The notes: generated by a model from the letters alone, not told the origin. Positions 1 through 15,165 are shown, numbered from the stretch's first letter. The stretch is DNA of 64,000 nt from Dermanyssus gallinae (GCA_003439945.1 QVRM01005214.1:62001-126000), one strand, 5' to 3'. Numbers and translations are program-made.

Positions 1-724
1 GCTGATGGTTCTCGCATCAGACTACACTGTGATGTCCGCACGGTCTCTCTGTTCTCTCTCTCTCTGCCTCCGGGCCAGGTCAGTGCAGTTCATTCTTATC
101 GACTAATTGACTGTTCTCTTCCTCCAGACGCCGCGATCCGTCAGTGATCAGATCAGCATCGTCACCACCATTTAAATCAACATCAGCAGCAACAACAACA
201 ACGACGACGACAGCAACGACGATAACAACAACCGTAACAGCAATGACAACGACAACAACAACAATAACTATAATAGCTGTGTAACGTCATTTGTGTTGTC
301 AGCTTATGGTTCATGCCGAGAGATAAACGAGCTCCGGATGAGCCAGTGGTCAACATCATCACTAACCACTGACATTGAACTGTCGCAGACAGCGGTTAGT
401 AAACAGTGTGCCGAACGTGGTGCCTGTCTTTTTGCACATAAATTACAAATTGAACAACAATTGAACCACTGGTACCAGTATTAATCCGACACAAACTACT
501 ACCACTACTACTAGAAATAATAAAACAATAGTGCATATAATCTAAAAGAAATTGCTTCATCTCCATATATAAATATATATATATATATATACATACATAT
601 ACCATTCTCTTCTTTATATGTTTATCGAGCAACCCTCCATCGCGGTTGCGTTGTAGAGTAGTTGTAGAGTCGATATTCATTGTTATGGTTTTGCTTTCTC
701 GGGTGTGATAAACTATATTTCCCC

Positions 725-764
<40 letters not shown>

Positions 765-2222
765 ACGAGGCACAAATAACAGCTTATAAAGCCACGTAAA
801 CACGCGATGACCGAACAACAAAAACCACAACAACGACAACAACCATGGGCTAACTTGCCAGAGCTGCGCTGCTTTTCGCTAGGTTCGGCGTAATCAACTG
901 CACCTGCACCAAGCACAGCCCGGTGCCCGATCCGACAGAAGAAGAAGAAGAAGAAAAAGAAGAACTGTAAATAATCGAGCGGGGCAGTAGAACACGAACC
1001 GAAAACGGCGAACAACACAAATGCATCTGGAGTCCCATCGTCTTCCCTTCGGGTGCGTGATGAACATACGCCGAGCCAACGCCGAGCCAATGATATGTCT
1101 TCTTTTTCTTTGCGAGCCATCTCTCGCGGTTACAGAACGACGACGAGAAGGACGACTTCCATTTGTTGTTTCCTTTCTACGCTTTTTTCCTCTTTTTCCT
1201 CTTCTTCTTCTTCGTCTTTTCCACTGCACGTCGTCCAGCAACAGCAGCAGCAGCAAACAGAAATGCTGATAAAAAAATCCTCGCCACATGATAATGATGA
1301 TGATATTGGCTCGTTTGGACTGGAAAGCTAACCAGCCGTGACTTTGGCGGCATTATTACAGCCTAGGTTACTGTCTCGACGCCACGGCGTTGTTTGCGAA
1401 CACAATGCTGACCACCAACCGGTCAATGGCCGTCCACGAGTCAGCCCGCTGCATTGACCTATGCGAAGTGGTGGGTGACTTGGTTCGAAGGTCTACCAGT
1501 TCTCACGTCCCCATCACAACATGAACCTTGGTGGATGGATTTTGAGCAGAACGGCCAGGACGTACAGAACGCAGAACGGTAAACGTGCCATTGTTGCACA
1601 TAGCCGAGAAACAGGGTTGGCAGGGACAACTCCGAGTGTACAAACGGATTGAGCACGGCGCGGAATGTATGTGAACGCATATACATTACGCAAATGTAGC
1701 GTGTTTTATTAAGGAAGTGGAAAACAGCAAGCAAAATAGCATCATTACCACTGTACATACAACTAACTAAGCATCGTCACGTCATGGTCACGTCGCGGTT
1801 TACCGATTATATCGGGTAGTAGATTTTCTTCCTCGACGCGTTGTTCGAATGTGGATAGCTATTACGACGCTCGGTAACACAGTAGTATTGATGAAGCAGA
1901 GTAGTCTGTGGCCAGATCGTCCCATCTGCATAACTCGAGATAGAGTCTTCTCTGGGGTGCGTTCCCCACTCCTCCTTCCTTTCCTCTTTTTCTTTCTCTT
2001 TCTCACTCTCTCTGCCCTTCTCAAAGACTATTGATGAAGCTTATCCAGGTGTTATCATCTAACCATAATTCAATACGTTTCATCTGCATTTTGCCATTGT
2101 TATGACAGCTGTTTTTGAGTTTATAAGCAGACACGTTTACACGACCGCTGCAAATGTAGAGATGATGGGTGACGATTTTGTTCAATCCGAAAGATTAGTT
2201 TTGCTAGTATCCATACATTTCG

Positions 2223-2225
<3 letters not shown>
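1..2225. other. Gene-free, simple-repeat-rich sequence
   Basis: No coding exon can be supported. Positions 170-275 are a CAA/CGA/CAG mixture, 565-601 and 725-765 are (AT)n, 938-965 is GAA-rich, and 1200-1260 is TCT/CAG-rich. Reading frames here give only runs of one or two residues. If the liprin-alpha assignment at 13456 is right, this is intron 1 sequence of that gene, which is an inference. Confidence 0.6.

Positions 2226-2275
<50 letters not shown>
2226..2275. repeat. (TA)n microsatellite
   Basis: About 50 bases of uninterrupted TA dinucleotides, one of some thirty (AT)n tracts in the window. Confidence 0.95.
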
Positions 2276-2278
<3 letters not shown>

Positions 2279-2445
2279 TAGTTACATTTGTAGTCGCAGT
2301 TATGTTTTTACAGGGTTGAACTCAGTCACCGTGAGCATCTTAAAACGTATTCGGGCTTCTAAGTGTTGGCTGGTAGAAGCTAGTTCACATGATGCCATCA
2401 TATCGTTCTTACCTTTTTAGCCCTCTTTCATTTTTCTGGAAGGTT

Positions 2446-2600
2446 TCGGGAATGCATCATGCGCAGGCGTCACTAGCAGCCTGTTGTGTGGGACTTAAAA
2501 ACTCACTAAACCCGGATTCCTCCCCCCCTCCCAGGCCCGGCAATACTTGGAATTTCTTCAAAGCTGTGGGAGAGGCGTTACCTCGAGCATATCAGGCTCG
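2446..2600 (+). repeat. Dispersed repeat family D, copy 1
   Basis: The stretch beginning GAATGCATCATGCGCAGG and running through CACTAGCAGCCTG and GGACTTAAAAACTCACTAAA recurs at 28025-28160 on the same strand and, more diverged and shorter, at 42610-42695 on the opposite strand. Copies 1 and 2 align over about 130 bases, including ACTTCTTCGAAGCTGTGG-like text. No RNA polymerase III boxes or terminal inverted repeats were seen, so the class of element is unknown. Confidence 0.7.
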
Positions 2601-2676
2601 CGTGTCGCAATTTGGAGCATGTCATGAGCATCCCTACAGCGGTTTAGGTTCGCCTAGATGATCTTTAACATTTTAA

Positions 2677-2706
2677 CAGAAACCGAGCTTAATGGCTCGG
2701 TTTCTG
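2677..2706. repeat. Perfect short hairpin
   Basis: CAGAAACCGAGC and its exact reverse complement are separated by a 6-base loop (12+6+12). It lies just after repeat D copy 1 and may be its end or an independent foldback. Confidence 0.8.
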
Positions 2707-2709
2707 GCT

Positions 2710-5938
<3,229 letters not shown>

Positions 5939-5939
5939 G

Positions 5940-7033
5940 GCTACGGTAGAAAAGTGAGTCCCTTGTCCATGGGAAATAAACCGATGATCAACGCAGCGTT
6001 TCCGCATTGAATTTCAACCGATTTCTTCCGTCGCAAAAACTGTCATGCCCTCCAATTACCGGTTGCCACAGCGACCGGCTCTTTAACTGTAGGGATGTGG
6101 AGCGACTTCATTGCCCGGCACCGTCGCTCGGAGTCGAATGTCTCATCTAAAGCTTGCCGGCGCTCTACTTACAAGAACACGCTAGCCAGTGGAAGACACC
6201 GGCATGCCACATATAGCACGATTATGTGCAAAGCAAACTGATTCCCCTAAACGCAGACCGGAGACGATGCGGAGTGTGTTGTTATTCAGCATCGGTCCCA
6301 GCTGCAGTGAGGGAATGGCCCGAAGCCAATTGCCGCTCATCGAATTAATCGAGGCTCTTAGTCGCCCCTGCTCCTTAATGTTACTTGTCTGGCTCAACAC
6401 CTGCTCCTTGGTCGCCTTAACTAATTGCAAATCCAAAGTCGATTGTGATAGGAATTCAGACACTTGGCCCCACCTATCTTCGTAGTTGCGGCAAGTTTGT
6501 TCCATTTGAGCGATGAAGCTTGGGTAAGCATCCGATGGTGCGATCCCGTAGACCAGAGTCTCGGTGTTCTTGAGAGATTCAAGGTAAGCAGAAACAGCAA
6601 GCTGGGAAGCCATACGAAGTCCCATTCCCCCAGAGGACGTCGGTAGCGAAGCCAAGGTTTCGTCAAACCATTGAAGCAGGGTCGGCATTTGGCATAGGCT
6701 CGTGAGTAACGAAAAAGGTACATCAGCCTCTGAGTTGACAAGATCACGTGTAGCAGGTAGGGGGCTGGGTGAACGTCCAAGAGCCGCAGTCGGGAGCACC
6801 AGCGAACAATATCAAGACCCTTTTGTAGTTAAAGATATGCCGACGGAGTCGTCAAGAATTGGCGTCCTGTATCTGAACAATATCCCTCTGAACCACCAGG
6901 GCGTCTCCGAGGGTACCGTCGTCCAAGGAACCATGGTCGAAGTTCGGAAGAAAGGCGCCCTTGAAGCTCGTAGACTGCGACACAAATCAGAACGGGGCCA
7001 GAAGGGTCACTCTGTTGAACAGCCGAGAATGAC
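5940..7033 (-). pseudogene. RLE-type non-LTR retrotransposon fragment, subfamily 2, copy A
   Basis: Decayed 3' half of a non-LTR retrotransposon on the minus strand. The clearest piece (6182-6799) has the post-RT region with LQLGPMLNNNTLRIVSGLRL, matching PQLGTMLDNTSFRMVTALRI of the intact element at 18896-21487, then ICGMPVSSTG where that element has its cysteine/histidine knuckle. At 6900-7030 a decayed RT motif B region (VQQSDPSGPVL) is readable. Upstream RT motifs are missing, so the copy is 5'-truncated, and it ends against (AT)n at 7033. Sequence near 6060-6180 parallels copy B at 52080-52215. Several frame breaks; not functional. Confidence 0.8.
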
Positions 7034-7099
7034 TCGATATATATGTATATACATATATATATATATATATTATACATATATACATATGTATAATATTTG

Positions 7100-7152
<53 letters not shown>

Positions 7153-8182
7153 CCTCAAACGTCAACTACTAAGACCCCCGGGTTTGCCCGATTTTAAGCA
7201 TGTGGCACAGAAACGCCCCAGCAGTACTGTGTAGATTCGCACCTCCACCCACCCACACACACATAAAATCAGTGTCCGTACGTACGCTTTGACTAAAAGG
7301 TCAGAAAAGGTCTCAGCTCGGGATTCACACGTTTTGTCAGCTGTTCTCCATCCGAAGACAACCGTCTGTTATCGATCCCAATCGACGAGTTTAGAATTCC
7401 GAAGCCAATGAAGCCGCTCAGAAAAGACCGAAATCCAACCTCTATTCAACGAACCACCTCTCAATTCACCCTAGATACATCCATACACCAAGTGCGAGAT
7501 GTAGAACCCTAATTGTAGTTCCTACGCCAAAGTTCTGGCTTCTGTATTGTTTCCTGGCGCTTTGCACCGGAGTTAATAGCATATCCAGTAACAATACTAG
7601 ACGTACATCAAACTCAGAATAGATAGATTGCATTAGGAGGATGACTTGTCGGGATTAACTATGACTCTCTTTTCAGCGTGTCTCCCTGTGACGCGCGCGA
7701 ATTGTGCGTGCTGCGGGCACTTTCCTCAAATATTGAACGTTGGTTAGATGTGTAAACTTCCCATAATAACATTGGTCCTTTAATCATGGGAGGTAAGGCA
7801 TACGATACAAATTATATGGCAACGAATTAATATTGTCATATTATCGTGGTCCACTCAAGAATTGCCAAGACTTATTACAAACACGGATAGGTGAAGGCCA
7901 TTAACTCAGGACCAAACAATAATGTATCACCACCTCTCTGTCAATACTTAAAAGCTCCTGTCTAATTCCGAAGTTCAATCCGGAGCAATGCACACGCAAA
8001 AAAGCAAAACAACAAATACTGCCAATGCTTTAAATAACGTTTTCAATATTAATTACGCAAAACCAGATCACAGTGGAAAGCCTTTTGCTTGTTCAGGGCT
8101 CACGCAGTAAGATTTTTATAGAAAGGAAACATTCTTGTAGCAAGCTTAAACCCCCATCCTTTGATATAAAAGGGTGACATAG

Positions 8183-8220
<38 letters not shown>

Positions 8221-8499
8221 AGAACGCCTTACATATAGGCGATAACTACCCACATGCTAGGCAAACTGATTGGTGCGGAATATATACCCTATCTTCCTCC
8301 CCCCCCCCACACACACCTCGTTCTCCCGTTCGATATCGTGGTATCGTAGTAGCGACAAGCAGTTTCATTGTCAAGCGTTGCCAAGCGAGAATCGGTTGTC
8401 TTTCTTCTTTGCTCGTCAAGCCAGCAGTCGAGAAGAAGCTGGTAGGTAATAATAACCAAGCTGGTATGATCTAAATATCAAATTCGCTTGGTTTAAAAC
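7034..8499. other. Gene-free stretch
   Basis: Begins with (AT)n-rich sequence (7034-7148, including ATACATATGTATAAT) and carries another (AT)n at 8184-8217. The rest is unique-looking sequence with no exon, RNA gene or repeat boundary that I can support. Confidence 0.5.
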
Positions 8500-8999
8500 T
8501 TGGTTTCGTTGCCGCCACCTGTGCGTTTAATAAGACCCTGGCGGCCAGATGGCCTGCGAAGATCGCCGGACAGCATCTATAGCTCTATAGAGCCATCGGG
8601 TCAACATTATGGTGTCTGCCATCTCCAGCCACCTCGGCCAGTGTGGACAGCAATGGCAGCAGCACCAAACTCCACGGTCACCTCCAGCACCACCATCACC
8701 TCATCCTTGATGGCGATCACCTCATCCTTGATGGCGATCATTTTATCGTCACGGCATTTGTGCCGAGCTCATCAGCTAACAGCTGCGGGACTGCCCGCAA
8801 CAACAGAAGCGGGAGCATCCGTGGTGGTGACGCCGGCGTCTATCCGGGTCTATATATGGGTCATGGACCAGAAAGCAAGCGAACACAGAAGAAAACGTAA
8901 CAGCGGTGCCACCGCTACTAGAAGTAATACTATTACTACTACTAGCGGTGCCACCGCTAGTAGAAATAATACTATTACTATTACCAGTACACTCGCAGC

Positions 9000-9031
<32 letters not shown>

Positions 9032-9200
9032 CGAGGAGGAGGAGGAGGACGACGACGACGACGACAACAACAACAACAACAACAACGACGACGACAACAA
9101 CGACGACGACGACAACCATAACAACAACAACAACAACTTTGGCTCGTACGTTTACTGCGACTACTAGCATCATCATCATCATCACGACGGATGTTTAGAC
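8500..9200. repeat. Triplet-repeat-rich region, no supported gene
   Basis: Open frames here come mostly from composition: CAA/ACA and GACGAC arrays at 8995-9140 give runs of Gln, Thr, Arg or Val depending on frame. A 20-base unit (CTCATCCTTGATGGCGATCA) occurs twice in tandem near 8699-8740, and an ACCGCTACTAGAAGTAAT-like unit is repeated at 8910-8975. No frame shows a recognisable domain or paired splice sites. Confidence 0.6.
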
Positions 9201-9936
9201 ATCCAAGCCAGTCCGCCTTACTTCTTCCAAGCAGACACATAAAAGTCTATGCGAGCAAGATAGGAGAAAGTAAGACACACAGCGAGAGAGACAGAGAGAG
9301 AGAGGGTTCGATTCTCGGATATGATGCAGTGCCATGATCAGACATCCTACTAACAGCTCAACTTTTCTCTCCGCCGATTATTTTTCTCTTTTCCACTAAT
9401 GTATATATATTATATATATATCCCTGCTGAAGGACGGCTGCGAACAGCAGAGCGCACAACAGCAGCGTATGATGGTCAGTCTTTGTTGCAGCGGCAGTGG
9501 CCATGCTCGTGATGGAAGAAGAAAAACAAACAAACAAATACAGAGATCGTACAGGCTCTGGAGCACCCCCTAGAGGGGGCTGCTCCTACTCTACCACCGC
9601 GACACTACCACCGACATGGGGTCGTCACCACGAGGGATCACGGGGCCACCCCTTTCTTTCCAGGCCAACCCAGACAAAACTAGGCAAACCACAGACACGC
9701 CGAGCATGGAAAAACGAGCAAAATCGAGCAATAGATTGACCGAGCCGCCCACAGACAGACTAGGCTCACATACAGACATCAAAGAGACAGATGGGCCCAG
9801 GGTGCAGTACGCAGCCAGGAAAAGAAGTGTGGCTACCCCGAAGAGTGGAATTCATCCGGAATACAACGTAGAATAATTCAGTTGGTTAGTGTAGAGGCGC
9901 ACTTTCTTGTCGCTGTGTGTTTGTCCCGCGCACATG

Positions 9937-9989
9937 CACACATGCTCAGTCTCACAAGCGACACGATCTTCTATAAACAACCTGCTCGA

Positions 9990-10027
<38 letters not shown>

Positions 10028-10083
10028 GTACACCATCGAGCGGGTTGTTTATAGTAGATGATGTCGCTTATGAGCATGTGAGC
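9937..10083. repeat. Imperfect foldback with (AT)n core
   Basis: Left arm 9937-9992 (CATGCTC ... AAGCGACA ... TATAAACAACCTGCTCGATG) and right arm 10033-10083 (CATCGAGCGGGTTGTTTATA ... TGTCGCTT ... GAGCATG) are inverted copies about 85% alike by eye, separated by an (AT)n tract. It could be a foldback element or a template-switch product nucleated on the AT repeat. Confidence 0.8.
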
Positions 10084-10344
10084 GTTATATGTGCATATAT
10101 ATATATATATATATATATACGGGCTGCGGCGCTACGAATTATTCGACAATAATATGATAAATACACAAAGAAAATTATTAATACAATACATGTTAAACTT
10201 ATATATGGAAAACACGTAAACGTTTTAGAACTAGTAGAGCTCGACACAAATCAAAAACAATATATGTATATATATATATATACACGAAGGCAAATCGAAA
10301 AGTTGTAATACATATTTAAAAATAAAATGTATTTAATCTTCTAA

Positions 10345-10660
10345 ACAGCTTGCTTAAAAATAGCTCTAGCCCACTTCAATGCACTCGTGCCACCTTTTTC
10401 CCACCCTTTGAAATATTTTTTTAATGTGCCTTTGGAATCGAGTTGAGTAGCTCCTGCAAATTTCTTTACCCGCTCTATAGTCTCGAATCGTTGCCGTAAA
10501 AAAATATTTAAAAAAAATATTCCCTTTTAGACGAAAAAAGACAGTCAAGGGAACCTTGGTGTTGGATCTGCTCTGTCTGAATTTCTTCGATCGAATCTTT
10601 CTCTCCTTGGAAGCACCACTGGGAAGGTTGGGTTTATGTCTCGATGTCGTAACCATATAC
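10345..10660 (-). pseudogene. Degenerate mariner-like transposase remnant (minus strand)
   Basis: The minus-strand frame reads PNLPSGASKERKIRS, then SRSNTKVPLTVFFRLKGNI, and near the end GKRWHECIEVGW. This matches the Tc1/mariner transposase catalytic region, where a KARQSRSKVK-MLTVFFD-like segment is followed by a C-terminal RWxKCIE motif. The block that should carry the remaining catalytic aspartates is out of frame or lost. Sequence upstream on the same strand to about 11050 may be more of the element but is too decayed to call. An inactive fossil within liprin intron 1. Confidence 0.6.
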
Positions 10661-11171
10661 ACATGACTTGTTTCCTGTAATCACTTTCTAAAGCAATCCA
10701 GGATCTTCTGCTATCGCCTAAACGCTCAACGCAGGCATTTCCCTAGAGCATTAATTTGCTGTGAATTCAACATTTTTGAGAATCTGTCTTTTGACGTATA
10801 AAATATCATTCACGACTGTCACAACTGATGCATAATATATCTCCACATTGTCAGCTATCTCTCTGAAATAAATTCGGATTTCGATTGTTAACTACGATAT
10901 CACAAACTTTTTCAACGCGAAATCGACGGTGCCACGTATAGTGTTTCGGGACACTGAACGTATATTGATGCAGATTCATTGCTCCTCCATTGTCGGCTGC
11001 TTAAAAATTGCCGAACCTTATTTTCTTCACATCTTAGAACCAAAGCAAACGCCGTCATCGAAATTTTGTCTGTGTGTAGCTGATGAATGGCTCTTCAAAG
11101 CAAAACAAAATACCTTGGTGGTTTCGGTTCAATTTTTAAAGTTCAAAGTGCTTGAACGTGCCGGTTTACAC

Positions 11172-11175
<4 letters not shown>

Positions 11176-11242
<67 letters not shown>
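11176..11242. repeat. (AT)n followed by T homopolymer
   Basis: About 50 bases of AT dinucleotide then a run of about 18 T at 11225-11242. It may be the tail of an adjacent retroposed sequence, but no clear body is attached. Confidence 0.7.
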
Positions 11243-11243
<1 letters not shown>

Positions 11244-11349
11244 GATTTTCCGTAAGGCAATTGCTCGTGTACGGATTTTTCATGTCATGGCTAAGTTTTA
11301 CTCCACTCCGGCATTTACCTTGTCTAAATTGGAAACCATGCAAACCAAT

Positions 11350-11428
11350 TTAAGAGTGGCCGGTCTGGGTCTCGAACCCAGTCCTCCCGAATGCAAGGCA
11401 AAGGCTTTGCCACTAAGCCACCTTGCTC
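11350..11428 (-). repeat. tRNA-like sequence, probable SINE head
   Basis: On the minus strand an RNA polymerase III A box (TGGCTTAGTGGC) and B box (GGGTTCGAGACCC) lie at tRNA-like spacing, about 40 bases apart. The acceptor ends do not pair and no convincing anticodon arm forms, so I call it a tRNA-derived SINE or tRNA pseudogene rather than a working tRNA gene. An (AT)n tract abuts its 5' side at 11431-11450. Confidence 0.55.
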
Positions 11429-11887
11429 GGTATATATATATATATATATTGTAAACAGAAGGCTTAAACGTCTTGTTGTCTCCGTTCGGCTCAATGGAAC
11501 AAAAACCCCTGTTGTGTACATTACCAGGAAATAGAATGAATTTCATGGTAGAAAACCAGAAGCAGCAACTAGCAACCACATCAGCGCCGACACAGTAATA
11601 ATGAAAAAGCATTGGGTGGTGAAAATGATTGGCATTGGTGATGATTCCACGTCGTGTCTACCCTATTAGACCTTCATTATCGAACTGGATCGCTTAATTT
11701 TACATTGGCTTACACCACAACAGTGCTATTGCAAACTCTAGAGTATAGGCCGATAAATCACCAATCTAAACGTGTCAGGTGATAATGACGACCCAGAGAC
11801 CACAAAAGTATGTCTATATGCTTGTCTCCCCTGTATATTCTTTATTTATGATGATCCGAGGGCGAAACGTAGTCGTTGCGAATGGGA

Positions 11888-11938
<51 letters not shown>

Positions 11939-11959
11939 ATACGCTTTCGTGTCGGATAT

Positions 11960-12740
11960 TTTACCGTTTTAGACGCCGAAAAGGTCCGGCGCACGACAAT
12001 AAACAACGATCAAACTGCGGCTTTAGAAAGTGCAAAGCCATACCTGATAGAGAATTCAGGGTGGATATTATTGTCAGCGTGAGACAAGAAGATATTGTCG
12101 CACAACTTGTGGACGCTGGTTTTGTGTCGAGAGCGGATGCGTCCTCCACCACGAACAACGAGCAAGAGAAACTTTGTGCAGGCGTCTGGACGCGAGCGAC
12201 GCATTGCCCGAAGAGAATAGGCAGCGCCCATTCTAGAGGCAGATTATTGACGTGGACAAAAGTTGGTAAGTCGTTTATCAAAATTCAACGTGACGCGAAA
12301 GGGATCAAAGGGCAGTCGTCCTCAAAGCGCTGCCACCGTGCACCCCACCTAAACGGAAACTACAGCTATGCATCTGGAAGGATCTGAACGGAGTAGTTTA
12401 TTGTGAGCTATTTCCGGCGAGACGACACGTCATCATTGCCGACAAATTCCACGCCAGCACTTGTGGACTATTGAAGGAAAACCATCGCCGTCGAAACGTT
12501 TGCAAGTGGCTATCAGGACCGCCACACACACAAACACACAATTGTGAACGTCTGCGATACTGCTGCTGAAATTTTCCTGAAATTTCGCTACGACACACTT
12601 CCCGTACGGTCCTGATCTGGCGCCATCTAATTATCATCCCTTTTATTCTCTTCGACGTTCTCTTCGTGGAAATAGCTTCTCAAAAGTTTAAGGCAGCAGA
12701 ATTAATTTGAAGTAACTTTTCTGGATTACTGCTCAATTAG
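11960..12740 (+). pseudogene. Degenerate mariner-like transposase (plus strand)
   Basis: A frame-broken Tc1/mariner transposase. Readable pieces in order are VRQEDIVAQLVDAGFVSRAD near 12070-12130, then LQLCIWKDLNGVVYCELFPA near 12360-12415 (the mariner LLCVWWDWKGIIYYELLP region), then YGPDLAPSNYHPFYSLRRSL near 12605-12655 (the highly conserved YSPDLAPSDYHLF-SL motif). Stops and frame shifts separate them, and an (AT)n tract lies just upstream at 11892-11935. The 3' end is repeated in inverted orientation at 13195-13382. Confidence 0.8.
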
Positions 12741-12840
12741 TCGGCCAAAAAGAATAACGATTAAAACAATCGAACTGGGATCTACATTATTCAGAAGAGA
12801 AGCACTTACAAGCTGAAAATTAATTTAACATGTAATGATA

Positions 12841-12874
<34 letters not shown>

Positions 12875-13103
12875 GAGTGTACTGTCGGCACACACGCGCA
12901 AAGACATTTGTTCTCCTCTTTTCTGTGAATAGGGACGACCTGAAATGAATTTGCTTATTTTATAAGCTTGTATAGCTTATGGAATAAGCAAAATTGATTT
13001 CAGGTCGTCCGTATTCACAGAGAAGACGGCAAGAAATGTCTTTGTGTGTGTACCTACAGTAAACTTGTAAAGCCAATTGACTACAAAAAAAAACCGGAAA
13101 AGA

Positions 13104-13166
<63 letters not shown>

Positions 13167-13382
13167 CCACGATAAAATGTTAAATTAAGTCGTCAGCTTG
13201 TAAATGTTTTTCTTCTGAATAATGTATATACCAGTTAAATTGTTTTAATTGTTATTCGAACTTTTTGGTTGGCCGACTAATTGAGCAGTTCCAGAGAAGT
13301 TACTTCAACGGAACTCTGCTGCATTTAACTTTTGAGAAGCTGTTTCCACGAAGAGAACGTGGAAGTTAATGAAAGGGATATG
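12632..13382. repeat. Long inverted repeat built from a mariner 3' end
   Basis: The left arm (about 12632-12872) and right arm (about 13107-13382) are inverted copies. CCACGAAGAGAACGT and TTTTGAGAAGCT, GGCCGACTAATTGAGCAGT and TTCTGAATAATGTA on the right are found reversed on the left. Both arms include an (AT)n tract at the equivalent place. The centre is a second, better-conserved foldback at 12891-13050. The right end lies about 73 bases from the liprin exon 1 splice donor. Confidence 0.85.
12891..13050. repeat. Central hairpin of the palindrome
   Basis: Arms of about 72 bases (CACACACGCGCAAAGACATTT ... GACGACCTGAAAT on the left) are inverted copies with a short loop around 12966-12978 that is itself rich in TATAAGCTTGTATAGCTTA. 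A handful of mismatches distinguish the arms. Confidence 0.85.
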
Positions 13383-13455
13383 TATATATATATATATTCT
13401 TTTGTAACTGGTCAAGCCTGCTTGCTCGCTAGCCTGTGCACACGAGCGTACGTAC

Positions 13456-13695
13456 CTGCGTTTCGCGGAGAGTCTCCATGAGTTTGTCGCGTTCATCGAG
13501 CATGTTGACCATGAGCTGCTCGAAGTTGCTCTCGCTCTGTGCTTCACCGGCGGCGCCGGGTCCCCCGGTCCCGTTGCCTCCGGGCCCGCCGCCATTGCCT
13601 CCGACGGTGCCAACAGCTCCGCCAGTACCGGCCGGACCGCAGCTACTGCGGTCCTCCGAGATGGTCGGCATCACGTCACAGATCATGTTCCACAT
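13456..13695 (-). CDS. Liprin-alpha (PPFIA): Liprin-alpha, first coding exon
   Basis: Encodes the first 80 residues of liprin-alpha, the scaffold that organises presynaptic active zones and binds LAR-type receptor phosphatases and other active-zone proteins. The start MWNMICDVMPTISED and the segment NFEQLMVNMLDERDKLMETL (followed by RETQ) are the conserved N-terminal block at the beginning of the long coiled-coil region. Between them is a Gly/Pro-rich insert (GGPGGNGTGGPG). The ATG at 13695 is preceded by a CAA-rich leader. The exon ends in phase 0 at CAG followed by GTACGTAC, a good donor. The next exons (coiled coil, SAM domains) are not found down to position 1, so intron 1 probably exceeds 13 kb. 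Identity is from motif recall, not a search. Confidence 0.92.
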
Positions 13696-15165
13696 TGTGC
13701 CTTTGTTGTTGTTGTTGTTGGTGTTGTTGTTGTTGATGTTGTTGTTGTTGTCGCTGTTGTTCTTGCTACTTCTGTCAGTCAGTCAGTCAATCAGTCGGTG
13801 GGTCAGTCAATATGATTTCAAAGTCAGTAATCCGTGTGAATGTGGAACGTCGGTGAACTTCGGGTGGTGGAGTGAACAACAACAACAACACCGAAACCAC
13901 GACACTAATGTCCCCGACACTGGGTGGCCATTCAGCCACCTACAACACCGACATCAACATCAACAACAATCTACAGAGGCACCCCAGCACGTTTTTCCAG
14001 CCCTTTTCGGGGCCCCAGAGGCCGTCGGCACCGAATATGTAGAGAAGAGGTGCGCGGTAGTATCCACACACATAACCCCCCGCATACCAAAAGACAGCCG
14101 CCAGGCGGGACGGGATGTCCAACTGTACTGGCGGAACGAGCATACGCCAGTAGGACAGGCACAAAGATCACGACCCTGTTGGCTTTACTAATCAACCAAC
14201 AACAGCAACCACACAACGACAACAACCACTCCCCACCGCTGCCGCTGAGACAGAGAGCTGAAGAGAGCAAGATCAATGGCAATCTTCATCACAGCGCCAT
14301 CTGAGATGCGCTCGGTGGCGGATGGCCTAATCTCTGTTGTTTCTCTCGTCGAAATCACAGCCACTCTATACACCACCAATCAACTACCAAGAGCCCATTA
14401 GAAATCACCTCCTCAATCAACACAGATGAACATAGACAGATGATGAGCGGCGAGCGATCGAAGCAGTGAGTGTGATTAACAACGTCAATGTCCCTCCGGG
14501 GACACATGTATACGCGGACGTTCTCGTCGACCGGTGCCTGGACGCGGGTCCCTGTCGTCGCCGTCGATGTCTTGGAATTTGGGAGCCCGGACCAGAGAGT
14601 CTGGGCTGCACCGATTTCCTGCTGATCGGTCGCGCCGGGATCTGTCATGGGCCGGGAACAGCGACTGACCGCGTTCTCGTTCGTCGTAGGGCGTAGGTCA
14701 CAATGAACTAACTGATGCTCGCAACGTAGTAGTGTCGTCTTCAGCCTCGCCCGTACTTTGACGTTCCTGTGCTGGTCACGCACGGTAGAGAACTGACTGA
14801 ATGATTGACTAATTGATTAATGAGCTGCTAATATATCTGTCTATAGATCAATCATTCAGTCTGTCAATTATCTATACGTCTATGTATCAGCTGATCAGCC
14901 GGACCCAGCAAAGGCGTGACATGATAATGCTGTATTTTGTAGCTACTTCTGCGCCTAGCGCTCCTGCTGCCTTCATACTATTCGAATTGGCTGCAGAGCC
15001 TGTGGATCGGTCGCCGTGCTGTCAAAGCTCGTGTCATCTCGTTCATCACTTTATTGCGTTCTGCATATAAACATCGTTCGTTTGGTTGCTTGTTTGTTTG
15101 TTCGTTTGTTTGTTTATTGGCTGCAACACTGAAGTGCTGTCTCCTTGGCTCTTGTTGCACCACCT

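Noticed and set aside
8500..9240. 232-codon and 154-codon frames over CAA/CGA repeats
   Set aside because: Open in several frames because of triplet repeats; no domain and no splice context.
11350..11428. Functional tRNA gene
   Set aside because: A and B boxes are present but the acceptor ends do not pair and no good anticodon stem forms, so a SINE head or pseudogene is more likely.
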